A program made the position numbers and the translations under genes. Of a stretch of 42,913 bases of DNA, positions 6,622-16,341 are shown piece after piece (within the stretch, counting starts at the first letter, position 1; the number at the start of each line of letters is the position of its first letter). The stretch covers positions 1 to 42,913 of the forward strand of contig JANLJE010000039.1 of NCBI GenBank assembly GCA_029255645.1, in the 5' to 3' direction. This stretch comes from Comamonadaceae bacterium. GTDB lineage: Bacteria > Pseudomonadota > Gammaproteobacteria > Burkholderiales > Rhodocyclaceae. Below the pieces are notes generated by a model. That model ran no database searches. It saw nothing but the letters and a program-made list of their open reading frames with translations, and was not told where the DNA came from.

Positions 6622-7130
6622 TGAAGACAGATGGCCGGCTCCACCCCGGGAGCACCGCGCAAAGCCCGAGCCTCGACCTGCACCACCCCGGCCGACGCCA
6701 GCTGAATCGACTCGGCCGCCGCCAGGGAAAGGTCGACAATACGCAGCTGCTGGCGATCATGCATGCGGTCATTGACCCATGCCACCACGCAGTGATCGGT
6801 CCCCGGGCGACGCACCGCGATCCAGCTCCCCAGGGGAAAACGGTTGCTGGCCGCCGTGAAGGCCCGGCGGTCGAAGCGCTCCCCGCTGGCCGTGCGGCGC
6901 CCCTGGAATCTTGGGGTCTTGCCGTAATAACTGGCCTTGCCCCGCAGGATGGGGCCCAGGACTTCAGGCTCCACCTTGAGCACTGGCTCCCGCTCCACGG
7001 CTAGCCATTCCAGCCCGGGGTCTGGACGCAGTTCCGCCCCCGGGCCGTGCAATCCCTCTTCGGCCGCCAGGGGGAGGACCCCCAGGGCGAGCAGCATCAG
7101 CCCGCCTGCAATCCGTCGAATCGAGCGCAT
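6594..7130 (-). CDS. rlpA: RlpA-like double-psi beta-barrel protein (septal lytic transglycosylase family)
   Basis: A 178-residue exported protein with an N-terminal signal peptide (hydrophobic core LMLLALGVLPLA) and a double-psi beta-barrel domain (about 63-157). The family signatures KASYYGKTPRFQGRRTASGE and IVDLSLAAA are present. Asp133 in the second matches the catalytic Asp of RlpA enzymes that cleave naked glycan strands at the septum. There is no lipobox Cys and no C-terminal SPOR domain, so it is a short soluble periplasmic version rather than the classic lipoprotein. I chose the ATG at 7130; longer frames upstream run into the purM repeat array. The last coding bases belong to a 19-bp repeat. 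Confidence 0.85.
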   Translation of the reverse strand: MRSIRRIAGGLMLLALGVLPLAAEEGLHGPGAELRPDPGLEWLAVEREPVLKVEPEVLGPILRGKASYYGKTPRFQGRRTASGERFDRRAFTAASNRFPLGSWIAVRRPGTDHCVVAWVNDRMHDRQQLRIVDLSLAAAESIQLASAGVVQVEARALRGAPGVEPAICLQAFEAEASL

Positions 7131-7137
7131 CAAGGCT

Positions 7138-7207
7138 TCAACACCATGCGGCCTCACACCACCCGGCTTCACACCACCCGGCCTCACACCACCCGGCCTC
7201 ACACCAC
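7138..7207 (-). repeat. 15-bp stop-codon-anchored repeat at the 3' end of purM
   Basis: purM ends in gtggtgtga (Val-Val-stop). The unit ggccgggtggtgtga, containing that same ending, then follows three times with stops at 7184-7186, 7169-7171 and 7154-7156. A degenerate fourth copy ends at about 7138. The 15-bp unit keeps all copied stops in frame. The array occupies nearly the whole 68-bp purM-rlpA gap. Confidence 0.95.
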
Positions 7208-8251
7208 GCGCGTCTGGGCTTCGCCGCCCTGGCGGGCTTCGATCTTGCCGATCCGCCAGGCCTGCTCGCCGGTGCTCTGGAGCTGGGCCAGGGCGGCTTC
7301 AGCCTGGTCGGCGGCCACCACGATCACCATGCCGATGCCGCAGTTGAAGACCCGGTGCATCTCGTCCTCGGCCACATTGCCTTCGGCCTGCATCCAGTCA
7401 AACAGCCGGGGACGGGGCCAGGCGGCCTTTTCCAGCACGGCCACCACGTTGCCGGGCAGCACGCGGGGCACGTTTTCCAGCAGGCCGCCGCCGGTGATGT
7501 GGGCCATCCCCTTGACCGTCACCTTTTTCATCAGGGCCAGGACAGATTTGACGTAGATGCGGGTCGGAGCCATCACCACCTCTTCGAGGCTGCGCGCATT
7601 TCCGTCCACCACGTCGAAGGGTGCCTTCAGGTCGGGGCGGGAACGGTCGATGATCTTGCGCAGCAGGGAATAACCGTTGGAGTGGGCGCCGGAAGAGGCC
7701 AGGCCCAGGACCACGTCGCCGGGCAGGATGGTGGTGCCGTCGATGAGCCTGGACTTTTCCACCACGCCCACGGCAAAACCGGCCAGATCGTATTCACCGT
7801 CCGGATACATGCCGGGCATTTCGGCGGTTTCGCCGCCAATCAGGGCGCAGCCGGCCAGTTCGCAGCCCTTGGCGATGCCGCCCACGACGCTGGCGGCGAT
7901 CTCCACATCCAGCTTGCCGCAGGCAAAGTAGTCAAGGAAGAACAGGGATTCGGCGCCTTGCACCAGAATGTCATTGACGCTCATGGCCACCAGATCCTGG
8001 CCCACGGTGTCGTGGCGATCGAGCAGGAAGGCCAGCTTCAGCTTGGTGCCGACTCCATCGGTACCGGACACCAGTACCGGCTCCTGATAATGCCTGGGCA
8101 CTTCAAACAGGGCGCCGAAGCCACCGATGCCGCCCAGCACGCCGTCGCGCAGGGTTTTCCTGGCCAGGGGCTTGATGCGATCCACCAGCGCATCACCGGC
8201 GTCGATATCGACACCGGCGTCACGGTAGGAGAGGGAGGTCTGTGCACTCAT
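7199..8251 (-). CDS. purM: Phosphoribosylformylglycinamidine cyclo-ligase (AIR synthetase)
   Basis: A 350-residue cytoplasmic enzyme of purine synthesis that closes the imidazole ring of AIR using ATP. Family signatures are clear: [16 protein letters not shown] at the N-terminus, [13 protein letters not shown], the segment [31 protein letters not shown] and [15 protein letters not shown]. The length is normal. A good ribosome binding site (aagga) precedes the ATG. It is divergent from hda, a common arrangement, and rlpA follows 68 bp downstream in the same direction. Its last codons and stop are copied in tandem downstream. Confidence 0.97.
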   Translation of the reverse strand: MSAQTSLSYRDAGVDIDAGDALVDRIKPLARKTLRDGVLGGIGGFGALFEVPRHYQEPVLVSGTDGVGTKLKLAFLLDRHDTVGQDLVAMSVNDILVQGAESLFFLDYFACGKLDVEIAASVVGGIAKGCELAGCALIGGETAEMPGMYPDGEYDLAGFAVGVVEKSRLIDGTTILPGDVVLGLASSGAHSNGYSLLRKIIDRSRPDLKAPFDVVDGNARSLEEVVMAPTRIYVKSVLALMKKVTVKGMAHITGGGLLENVPRVLPGNVVAVLEKAAWPRPRLFDWMQAEGNVAEDEMHRVFNCGIGMVIVVAADQAEAALAQLQSTGEQAWRIGKIEARQGGEAQTRVV

Positions 8252-8350
8252 TTACTTGATCCTTGGGAGTTTCCCGATAAAGCCTGGACGGGGTGATAAA
8301 ATCTGGCGCCCGAAAAAAACCGGATTCTACCCTAAACAGGCTCTTGCCCC

Positions 8351-9016
8351 ATGCGCCAACTCCTGCTCGACCTGATACCTGCCGCGCCGCCTTCCCTGGA
8401 CAATTTCGTCCCGGGTGGCAACGGCGAGACCCTGGCCGCCTTGAGCCTCTGGCGGGCGGGAGCCAACCCGGAATCGAGCTTTCTGCTCTGGGGCGAACCC
8501 GGTTCCGGCAAGAGCCACCTGCTGCTCGCCAGCGGTTTCGTTTACCGGGATGCCCGCCAGACCCCGGACCTGGCCGACCTGCCCGAGCTGCTCGAAACTC
8601 CGGAAACCCTGGCCGTGGATCATGTCGAAGCCCTTTCGGAAGCCGGCCAGATCGCCCTGTTCAACGCCTTCAACCGCATCCGCGCCAGCGGTGGCCGGCT
8701 GCTCACCGCGGCCAGCCAGGCCGCCGCGCATCTGACTTTGCGAGAAGACCTGCGTACCCGTCTGGGCTACGGCCTGATTTACCGCCTGCAGCCCCTTTCC
8801 GATCCGGAAAAGATCGCCGCCCTGAGCAATCAGGCCCGTGAGCGGGCCATGAAATTCCCCCCGGAAGCCATGGACCACCTGCTGCGCCACGCCCCCCGGG
8901 ACATGCGCAGCCTCTCTGCCCTGGTAGAAGCCCTGGACCGCTACTCCCTCGAACACAAACGCCCCATCACCCTGCCCCTGCTCAGGGAGGTGCTGGCCTC
9001 ACCCCTGGAACACTGA
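8351..9016 (+). CDS. hda: DnaA regulatory inactivator Hda
   Basis: A 221-residue DnaA-related AAA+ protein. The N-terminal QLLLDL (residues 3-8) is a clamp-binding motif, as expected for Hda, which works with the DNA-loaded beta clamp to stimulate ATP hydrolysis by DnaA and prevent re-initiation. Walker A is GEPGSGKSH (48-56), and the Walker B-like segment is TLAVDHVEAL near residue 90. It lacks the DNA-binding domain IV of DnaA, so it is not DnaA itself. It is first in a rightward cluster with the HAD phosphatase (1-bp gap), pcnB and folK, an order common in Betaproteobacteria. Confidence 0.93.
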   Translation: MRQLLLDLIPAAPPSLDNFVPGGNGETLAALSLWRAGANPESSFLLWGEPGSGKSHLLLASGFVYRDARQTPDLADLPELLETPETLAVDHVEALSEAGQIALFNAFNRIRASGGRLLTAASQAAAHLTLREDLRTRLGYGLIYRLQPLSDPEKIAALSNQARERAMKFPPEAMDHLLRHAPRDMRSLSALVEALDRYSLEHKRPITLPLLREVLASPLEH

Positions 9017-9017
9017 C

Positions 9018-9701
9018 ATGGAACTTGCACTTTTCGACCTGGACAACACCCTGCTTTCGGGAGACTCGGATTTCGAGTGGGCCCAGTTCCTGATCAGCAA
9101 AGGGGTGCTGGATCGTGAGGTCCAGGAAGCCAGGAACCTCCAGTTCTACGAGCAATACAAGGCCGGCACCCTGGACATCCATGAATTCCTGGCCTTCCAG
9201 CTGGCGCCCCTGACCCGCTATCCCCGTGCCAGGCTGGATGCCTGGCATCAGGAATTCATGGCCCGGCATGTACGCCCGATCATGGGGGACGCAGCCCGGC
9301 AAAAGGTGCAACAGCATCTCGAGGCCGGCCACCTGTGCGCCCTGGTCACCGCCACCAACAGCTTTGTCACCGGCCCCATCGCCCGGGAATTCGGCATCGG
9401 CAACCTGATCGCCACCATCCCCGCCTGCAAGCAGGATGCCCAGGGTGCCTTTACCGGCCAGCCCCGCGGCACCCCGGCCTTCAAGGAAGGCAAGGTCAGC
9501 CGGGTCGAGGCCTGGCTGGAATCCCTGGGCCTGTGGTGGGGCAGCTTCGACAAGACCTGGTTCTACAGCGACTCCCATAACGACCTGCCCCTGCTGGAGC
9601 GGGTCAGCCACCCGATCGCGGTGGACCCGGACGACAAACTGCGTCAGACCGCCCAGGCAAAAGCGTGGCAAATCATCAGCCTGCGTGCGAATGCAGTATG
9701 A
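9018..9701 (+). CDS. HAD-IB family phosphatase (SerB-like)
   Basis: A 227-residue haloacid dehalogenase-superfamily hydrolase, subfamily IB. Motif I FDLDNTLL contains the nucleophile Asp7 and acid Asp9, motif II is VTATNSF, and motif IV is SDSHNDLPLL. The helical cap lies between motifs I and II. The family includes phosphoserine phosphatase-like and histidinol phosphatase-like enzymes; the substrate here is unknown. It starts two bases after the hda stop and lies 27 bp before pcnB, so it is probably part of the same transcript. Confidence 0.88.
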   Translation: MELALFDLDNTLLSGDSDFEWAQFLISKGVLDREVQEARNLQFYEQYKAGTLDIHEFLAFQLAPLTRYPRARLDAWHQEFMARHVRPIMGDAARQKVQQHLEAGHLCALVTATNSFVTGPIAREFGIGNLIATIPACKQDAQGAFTGQPRGTPAFKEGKVSRVEAWLESLGLWWGSFDKTWFYSDSHNDLPLLERVSHPIAVDPDDKLRQTAQAKAWQIISLRANAV

Positions 9702-9728
9702 TGACGCCCTTTCCAGAATGACCATCGG

Positions 9729-11102
9729 ATGATTCGCAAATTCATCAGCCGCGTATTCGGGGGCAAAAGCAACGGCGCCCCCCTCCAGAAAACGGGTTCC
9801 GCCTCCGCCAAAGACAGCAAGGCTGCGGTAATCCCCCGTTCCACCCACGGCATCAGCCGGGACCAGATCAGCAGCGGCAGTCGCCGGGTCTGCGAGACCC
9901 TGCAAAGCCACGGTTACAAGGCCTACGTGGTCGGCGGCGCCGTGCGCGACCTGCTGATCGGCGCCACCCCCAAGGATTTCGACGTGGCCACCAATGCCAC
10001 ACCGGAGCAGGCCAGGCGCTGCTTCCGCCGCTCCCGGGTGATCGGTCGCCGCTTCCAGATCGTCCATGCCTACATGGGCCAGGAAATCATCGAAATCACC
10101 ACCTTCCGGGGTGGCCTGGTCGATGATGCCAAGACCGATGCCCACGGCCGGGTGCTGCAGGACAACGTGTTCGGCACCCAGGCGGAAGACGCCGCACGCC
10201 GGGACTTCACCGTCAATGCCCTGTATTTCGACCCCGCCACCGAGCAGATCGTCGATTACCACCACGGCGTGGCCGACCTGAAGCAGAAAACCCTGCGCAT
10301 GATCGGCAATCCCAGGCTGCGCTACCGGGAAGACCCGGTGCGGATGCTGCGGGCCGTGCGCCTGGCCGCCAAACTGGGACTCTCCATCGACCCGGAAGCC
10401 CGGCACCCGATCCGGGAAATGGCCGAACTGCTGGAAAACGTGCCCGCCTCCCGCCTGTTTGACGAAATGCTGAAGCTGCTCACCTCCGGCCATGCCGTGA
10501 AGTGCCTGCAGCAATTGCGCGCCGAAGGCCTGCACCACGGCGTACTGCCCCTGCTGGACGTGATTCTGGAACAGCCTCTGGGCGAAAAATTCGTGCTGCT
10601 CTCCCTGGCCAATACCGATGAGCGCATCCGTCAGGGCAAGAGTTCCTCTCCCAGCTTCCTGTTTGCCACCCTGCTCTGGCATGAAGTGCTGAGCGTTTGG
10701 GAACGAATCAAGGCGGGCGGCGAATCCTCCATTCCCGCCCTGTATCAGGCCATGGAAGAAGTCTTGAATATCCAGGGCGAAAAACTGGCCATCACCCGCC
10801 GCATTGCAGGCGACATCAAGGAAATCTGGGCCCTCCAGCCCCGTTTCGAGCAACGGGCCGGCCGGCGCCCCTATGCGGTACTGGAACACCCGCGCTTCCG
10901 GGCCGCCTATGACTTCCTCTGCCTGCGCGCCCAGGCCGGCGAACTGGATGCGGAACTGGCCGACTGGTGGACCCGCTTTCAGGATGCGGACGGCGAAGCC
11001 CGGAGCCAGATGCTGCTGCCCGACCAGGGCGCCAGAAAGAAACGCCGGCGGCGCAAGCCCAGGGCAGCCAGCGCCCCCACCGCTCCAGCAGAACAAGGAT
11101 GA
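9729..11102 (+). CDS. pcnB: Poly(A) polymerase I
   Basis: A 457-residue class II nucleotidyltransferase. The active-site segment VVGGAVRDLLIG is followed by PKDFDVATNA with metal ligands Asp83 and Asp85. The region GRRFQIVHAY and a long helical body follow. The C-terminus ends in a very basic tail (RKKRRRRKPRA) that resembles the RNA-binding tail of PcnB rather than a CCA-adding enzyme. PcnB adds poly(A) to RNA 3' ends and promotes decay. Its stop overlaps the folK start by four bases (ATGA), so the two are coupled. Confidence 0.93.
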   Translation: MIRKFISRVFGGKSNGAPLQKTGSASAKDSKAAVIPRSTHGISRDQISSGSRRVCETLQSHGYKAYVVGGAVRDLLIGATPKDFDVATNATPEQARRCFRRSRVIGRRFQIVHAYMGQEIIEITTFRGGLVDDAKTDAHGRVLQDNVFGTQAEDAARRDFTVNALYFDPATEQIVDYHHGVADLKQKTLRMIGNPRLRYREDPVRMLRAVRLAAKLGLSIDPEARHPIREMAELLENVPASRLFDEMLKLLTSGHAVKCLQQLRAEGLHHGVLPLLDVILEQPLGEKFVLLSLANTDERIRQGKSSSPSFLFATLLWHEVLSVWERIKAGGESSIPALYQAMEEVLNIQGEKLAITRRIAGDIKEIWALQPRFEQRAGRRPYAVLEHPRFRAAYDFLCLRAQAGELDAELADWWTRFQDADGEARSQMLLPDQGARKKRRRRKPRAASAPTAPAEQG

Positions 11103-11587
11103 ACCCCGTTGTTGCCTACATCGCCCTGGGCGCCAACCTGGGCTCCCCCAGGGAGACGGTGCGCCAGGCCATGACCGGCCTGGACCACTTGCCGGAAACC
11201 CGGCTGCTCAAGAGTTCTTCCCTCTACCAGAGCGCTCCGCTCGGGCTGCTGGACCAGCCCGACTTCATCAACGCCGTGGCCGCAGTGGAAACCACCCTGC
11301 CGGCGGTAGCGCTGCTGCAGGCCCTGCTGGATGCAGAACAGCGACAGGGCCGGGTGCGCAGCATCGCCAACGCCCCGCGCACCCTGGATCTGGATCTCCT
11401 GCTCTACGGCGATCTGGTCCTGGACACCCCGGCCCTCACCCTGCCCCACCCCCGCCTGCACCTGCGCGCCTTCGTCCTGGAACCCCTGGCCGAAATCGCC
11501 CCGGATCTGACATTACCCGGCCGGGGCAGCGTCGCCGCCTGGCGGCCCGCCTTGCGCAACCAGACGATCCGGCGCCTGCCATGCTGA
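11099..11587 (+). CDS. folK: 2-amino-4-hydroxy-6-hydroxymethyldihydropteridine pyrophosphokinase
   Basis: A 162-residue folate-pathway enzyme that transfers pyrophosphate from ATP to 6-hydroxymethyl-dihydropterin. The start of the fold is IALGANLG, and the signature APRTLDLDLLLYGD contains the Mg-binding Asp97 and Asp99, matching Asp95 and Asp97 of E. coli HPPK. I chose the ATG at 11099, which overlaps the pcnB stop and begins exactly at the domain. Its end overlaps the start of the next gene by seven bases. Confidence 0.96.
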   Translation: MNPVVAYIALGANLGSPRETVRQAMTGLDHLPETRLLKSSSLYQSAPLGLLDQPDFINAVAAVETTLPAVALLQALLDAEQRQGRVRSIANAPRTLDLDLLLYGDLVLDTPALTLPHPRLHLRAFVLEPLAEIAPDLTLPGRGSVAAWRPALRNQTIRRLPC

Positions 11588-11931
11588 ACCAGCCGGTATT
11601 CTGGCAGGCGGCCGGGCTGCTGGTGCTCTCCAACCTGTTCATGACCTTTGCCTGGTACGGGCACCTGAAACACCTGGCCGACCGGCCCTGGTGGATCGCC
11701 GCCTTGCTGTCCTGGGGCATCGCCCTGTTTGAATACCTGCTGCAGGTTCCCGCCAACCGGATCGGCCACACGGCCCTGAGTCTGGCGCAACTGAAAATCC
11801 TGCAAGAAGTGATCTCCCTGTCGGTATTCATCCCTTTCGCGCTAAGCTACATGCAGCAACCTTTGCAACTCGATTATCTGTGGGCCGCCCTCTGCCTGCT
11901 GGGCGCGGTCTACTTCATTTTCCGGGCCTGA
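11581..11931 (+). CDS. DUF486 (DMT superfamily) membrane protein
   Basis: A 116-residue integral membrane protein with four predicted helices (about 10-27, 39-56, 66-86 and 95-114), matching the DUF486 family of small drug/metabolite-transporter-like proteins. The characteristic segments [12 protein letters not shown] and [12 protein letters not shown] are present. The function is not established. It overlaps folK by seven bases and is probably translated from the same message. Confidence 0.85.
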   Translation: MLNQPVFWQAAGLLVLSNLFMTFAWYGHLKHLADRPWWIAALLSWGIALFEYLLQVPANRIGHTALSLAQLKILQEVISLSVFIPFALSYMQQPLQLDYLWAALCLLGAVYFIFRA

Positions 11932-11975
11932 GGGCCACCCTGAAAAACCCCTGGACAACAACGAAGGAGACATGG

Positions 11976-13103
11976 ATGTTTGGTTTGTTCGGCCCCCGCC
12001 AGGATCCAGCTGCCCTGGCCCGCATTGCCACCCTGGAACAGGAAAATGCCACCCTGACCCAACACCTGCACGACCTGGAGCATCAGGTCGAAGATGCGGA
12101 AAAACGCTGTAACGCCGCCCTTGACGTGACCCAGGGCTGGGAACACCTGCTCAAGAACCTGGATAATTTCGGCGGCAGCCTGGGCGTCTCCCAGCAGACC
12201 CTGGCCCTGCTGGCCGAGGAGCTCAAGGAGGAGAAGAGCGAAGCCCTGCGGGCAGCCAACATCTCCGCCGCCAGCCGCGACCTGATGCAGAAGATCAGCC
12301 ACGATCTGGCCACCCTGGCCCAGGAATCCCGCCAGACCATGAGCATCGTCGATGGCCTCAACAGCAGCACCGTGCAGATCGGCAACATCCTTTCCCTGAT
12401 CAAGGAAATCGCCGACCAGACCAATCTACTGGCCCTCAACGCCGCCATCGAGGCCGCCCGGGCCGGAGAAGCCGGACGCGGATTTGCCGTGGTGGCCGAC
12501 GGGGTGCGCAAGCTGGCAGAGCGCACCAGCAAGGCCACCAGCGACACCTTCAACCTGGTGAACAACATCCAGCGCGATACCGCCAACGCCCATTCCAGCA
12601 TGGAAAATCTGGCCCGGATGTCCGCCGATTTCGGCAATGCCGGCGCCGAGGCCGCCGAACGCATCGAAGGCATCCTGGAAACCTCCCACAAGATGGAATT
12701 CGCCATCGCCGTGGCCGCCCTGCGCAGCTTCACGGAACTGGCCAAGATGGACCACCTGGTCTTCAAGTTCGAGATCTACAAGGTGTTCATCGGGGTTTCC
12801 GGGAAGAAGCCTGGCGATTTTTCCGACCACTGCATGTGCCGGCTCGGCAAGTGGTATTACGAGGGCGAAGGCAAGCAGTGTTTCTCCCGCCTGGATGGCT
12901 ACGCCGCCATGGAAAAACCCCACATCGCCGTACACCAGCATGGCCGCGAAGCCATCGAGAAACTTCATGCCGGTGATTTTTCCGGCGGCACCGAGTGCGT
13001 GGCCCGCATGGAAGCCGCGAGCATGGAGGTGCTCGACTGCCTGGAACGAATGGCCCGGGCCGGCGCGAACAACCCCGACATCCTCTGCATGGAGCACGGA
13101 TGA
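11976..13103 (+). CDS. Soluble methyl-accepting chemotaxis-type receptor with CZB zinc-binding domain
   Basis: A 375-residue cytoplasmic receptor with no membrane segment or periplasmic domain. After an N-terminal coiled coil (about 12-46) comes a short signalling hairpin whose tip reads [20 protein letters not shown] (144-163). The C-terminal domain (about 255-360) is a chemoreceptor zinc-binding (CZB) domain with the ligand pattern His260, Cys288 ([12 protein letters not shown]), His316 and His320. Such proteins sense zinc-linked or oxidant signals and can act in chemotaxis or with diguanylate cyclases. The near-invariant Glu of the tip motif VVADEVR is Gly176 here. No che genes are adjacent. 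A good ribosome binding site (gaaggaga) supports the ATG at 11976. Confidence 0.9.
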   Translation: MFGLFGPRQDPAALARIATLEQENATLTQHLHDLEHQVEDAEKRCNAALDVTQGWEHLLKNLDNFGGSLGVSQQTLALLAEELKEEKSEALRAANISAASRDLMQKISHDLATLAQESRQTMSIVDGLNSSTVQIGNILSLIKEIADQTNLLALNAAIEAARAGEAGRGFAVVADGVRKLAERTSKATSDTFNLVNNIQRDTANAHSSMENLARMSADFGNAGAEAAERIEGILETSHKMEFAIAVAALRSFTELAKMDHLVFKFEIYKVFIGVSGKKPGDFSDHCMCRLGKWYYEGEGKQCFSRLDGYAAMEKPHIAVHQHGREAIEKLHAGDFSGGTECVARMEAASMEVLDCLERMARAGANNPDILCMEHG

Positions 13104-13146
13104 GCTTTCGCTGTTAGGATAATGCCCCCAACTTCCGGATAGACCC

Positions 13147-14791
<1,645 letters not shown>

Positions 14792-14827
14792 CCCGAATTC
14801 GACCGGAAAATACCGGGAATTCTCTGT

Positions 14828-14855
14828 TTGACAGCGGGGATTTAGTCGCTACAAT
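14828..14855 (+). promoter_or_regulatory. Promoter of panD
   Basis: TTGACA (14828-14833) and TACAAT (14850-14855) are spaced by 16 bp, close to the sigma-70 consensus. Transcription would start near 14862, so panD can be expressed independently of panBC. Confidence 0.8.
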
Positions 14856-14889
14856 GCCAATCCCTCAACACCTTGTGACGGATGACGCC

Positions 14890-15273
14890 ATGCAAAGAAT
14901 GATGCTCAAGTCCAAGTTGCATCGGGTAACCACTACCCATGCCGAACTGCACTATGAAGGCTCCTGTGCCATTGACGAGGACCTGCTGGAAGCTGCCGAC
15001 ATCAAGGAATACGAGCAGATCGACATCTGGAACATCAACAACGGCGAGCGCTTTACCACCTACGCGATTCGTGCCGAACGCGGTTCCGGCATCATCTCCG
15101 TCAACGGTTCCGCGGCGCGCAAGGCCGCCCCTGGCGACCTGCTGATCATCGCCACCTTTGTCGGCATGAACGAGCAGGAAATCGCCAGACACGAACCCAA
15201 GCTGGTTTATGCGGACGCCAACAACCGCATTTCACACACCAGTCAGCAGATCCAGATTCAGGCCGCCGCCTGA
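14890..15273 (+). CDS. panD: Aspartate 1-decarboxylase precursor
   Basis: A 127-residue pro-enzyme that makes beta-alanine from aspartate for pantothenate. The self-cleavage site Gly24-Ser25 ([12 protein letters not shown]) is intact, so Ser25 can form the pyruvoyl cofactor. I chose the ATG at 14890 ([13 protein letters not shown]) because it places cleavage at residue 24/25 as in E. coli. It has its own consensus promoter, and a repeat array followed by a strong terminator after it. Confidence 0.96.
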   Translation: MQRMMLKSKLHRVTTTHAELHYEGSCAIDEDLLEAADIKEYEQIDIWNINNGERFTTYAIRAERGSGIISVNGSAARKAAPGDLLIIATFVGMNEQEIARHEPKLVYADANNRISHTSQQIQIQAAA

Positions 15274-15338
15274 ACCCTGACTGATCCCTGACTGAACCCT
15301 GACTGAACCCTGACTGAACCCTGCCTGATCCCTGCCTG
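15271..15338 (+). repeat. 11-bp stop-codon-anchored repeat after panD
   Basis: The panD stop is followed without a gap by six 11-bp units of the form accctgactga, of which the first five end in TGA and the last is degenerate. Because 11 is not a multiple of three, successive stops fall in all three frames. The array ends 12 bases before the panD terminator. Confidence 0.95.
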
Positions 15339-15350
15339 GGACGCCCCATC

Positions 15351-15388
15351 AAAAAGCCCGGCTCCGCACCCTGCGGACCGGGCTTTTT
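15351..15388 (+). terminator. Terminator after panD
   Basis: aaaaagcccgg (15351-15361) pairs with ccgggcttttt (15378-15388). Inside, TCCGCA pairs with TGCGGA around a three-base loop, with one bulged C. This is a long, stable stem ending in five T residues. Confidence 0.93.
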
Positions 15389-15454
15389 CCTGGCTTGCTG
15401 CCAGAACCTGACAGAACCCACCAGAACGCGCGAAACACGCCCTCGTTCCGTAGG

Positions 15455-15484
15455 AAAAAAAACGCGACTCCGGGGAGTCGCGTT
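15455..15484 (-). terminator. Terminator of the minus-strand small RNA
   Basis: On the minus strand AACGCGACTC pairs perfectly with GAGTCGCGTT around the four-base loop CCCG and runs into eight T residues in all. No annotated protein gene ends here, which is what points to an RNA gene. Confidence 0.9.
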
Positions 15485-15561
15485 AAATCCACACCAAAGG
15501 AGGAGGGTGGAGGAGACAAAGGTCAAAACAACTTGAAGGAGACACCACAACTTGTTTCGAT
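15455..15561 (-). ncRNA. Probable small RNA with anti-Shine-Dalgarno tract
   Basis: A minus-strand unit of about 107 bases with no credible reading frame, bounded by its own promoter (15568-15596) and terminator (15455-15484). The start is placed seven bases after the -10 box and is an estimate. The middle of the RNA (15496-15522) is pyrimidine-rich and contains CTCCTCC and CCTCCTCCTTTGG. The second resembles the 3' tail of 16S rRNA and could pair with ribosome binding sites. A further TCTCCTTC lies at 15535-15542. By analogy with trans-acting RNAs that carry C/U-rich seed regions, it may block translation of several mRNAs. I cannot assign it to a known family. The 553-bp gap from panD to the OsmC-like gene holds this unit and no protein gene. 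Confidence 0.6.
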
Positions 15562-15567
15562 GGGTGA

Positions 15568-15596
15568 ATTATCCCCCACAAACAGGATCGAGGCAA
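15568..15596 (-). promoter_or_regulatory. Promoter of the minus-strand small RNA
   Basis: On the minus strand TTGCCT (15591-15596) and GATAAT (15568-15573) are spaced by exactly 17 bp. It faces the terminator about 110 bases away. Confidence 0.7.
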
Positions 15597-15599
15597 GAA

Positions 15600-15618
15600 A
15601 ATTGTGCGGCGCACAATT
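15600..15618. promoter_or_regulatory. Perfect palindrome upstream of the small RNA promoter
   Basis: AATTGTGCG-G-CGCACAATT is a 19-bp perfect dyad whose edge lies four bases from the -35 box of the small RNA promoter, a typical activator position. The pattern resembles LacI/GalR-family operators in form, but the binding protein is unknown. The AT-rich stretch from 15619 to 15800 shows no other structure I can support. Confidence 0.65.
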
Positions 15619-15826
15619 CCTTGAAAATGACTGGATAAAATAAACTTATCGTTAATATCTTGTTGATTTTATTGCGAATTGTAGTCATTAAAGAAACGAC
15701 TGAAGCACTCTTTAAATCCTGCCTCCGGGTCCAGCACGCCAATCTGCCAGAATTTTTGGTGCATGGCAGCAAAACAGTGGTTCAGCTATTCAGCTAAAAT
15801 AGCGGCTGCTTACCTGGAGAATGAAG

Positions 15827-16255
15827 ATGCAATGCACCGTAAAGTGGATGGGCGCCGACAGCGGCATGTCCTTCGTCGCGGAAACCGGCAGCGGCCATAT
15901 GGTGACCATGGATGGCGCGCCTGAAGCCGGCGGCCGCAACCTGGCCCCCCGCCCCATGGAAATGCTGCTGGCCGGCACCGGCGGATGCACGGCCTTCGAT
16001 ATCGTGATGATCCTGAAAAAAGGTCGCCACCAGGTCAGCGGCTGCGACGTCCGCCTGGAGGCCGAGCGGGCAGACAGCGACCCCAAGGTTTTCACCCGCA
16101 TTCACTTTCACTTCCGGGTCAGCGGCAAGAATCTCAAGCCCGAGGCCGTGGCACGCGCCATCGACCTGTCCAAGGACAAATACTGCTCCGCCTCCATCAT
16201 GCTGGGCAAAACCGCCGCAATCACCCACGACTTCGACATCATCGAAGTCGCCTGA
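15827..16255 (+). CDS. OsmC-like (YhfA-type) thiol peroxidase-family protein
   Basis: A 142-residue protein of the OsmC/Ohr superfamily. The two conserved cysteines are Cys54 (TGGCTAFDI) and Cys120 (KYCSASIML). Members reduce organic hydroperoxides through these thiols, although the YhfA branch, which this most resembles along its whole length, has no firmly established substrate. I chose the ATG at 15827 over the one at 15821 because ggaga ends seven bases before it and because E. coli YhfA starts at the same point (MQ..VKW). It stands alone, convergent with coq7. Confidence 0.88.
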   Translation: MQCTVKWMGADSGMSFVAETGSGHMVTMDGAPEAGGRNLAPRPMEMLLAGTGGCTAFDIVMILKKGRHQVSGCDVRLEAERADSDPKVFTRIHFHFRVSGKNLKPEAVARAIDLSKDKYCSASIMLGKTAAITHDFDIIEVA

Positions 16256-16299
16256 AGCCCCCAACTGCAGCCCCCAGCTGCTGCCCCCGGCTGCTGCCT

Positions 16300-16341
16300 T
16301 CAGACCCGCTACTTCAGACCCGCTACTTCAGACCCGATAAG
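16300..16341 (-). repeat. 14-bp stop-codon-anchored repeat at the 3' end of coq7
   Basis: coq7 ends in cgggtctga (Arg-Val-stop). The unit agtagcgggtctga then follows twice, so TGA recurs at 16314-16316 and 16300-16302. The 14-bp period puts the three stops in three different frames. Confidence 0.95.

Noticed and set aside
7131-7202. GTG start of rlpA inside the purM repeat, giving repeated Arg-Pro-Gly-Gly-Val
   Set aside because: The extension is translated repeat DNA and would put a charged, Pro/Gly-rich segment before a good signal peptide. The ATG at 7130 fits the family better.
15395-15643. Plus-strand reading frame across the small RNA region
   Set aside because: It crosses two terminator structures, lacks a start with a suitable ribosome binding site and codes for an unrecognisable Lys/Glu-rich peptide. 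The SD-like purine tracts on the plus strand are better explained as the complement of the minus-strand C/U-rich RNA.
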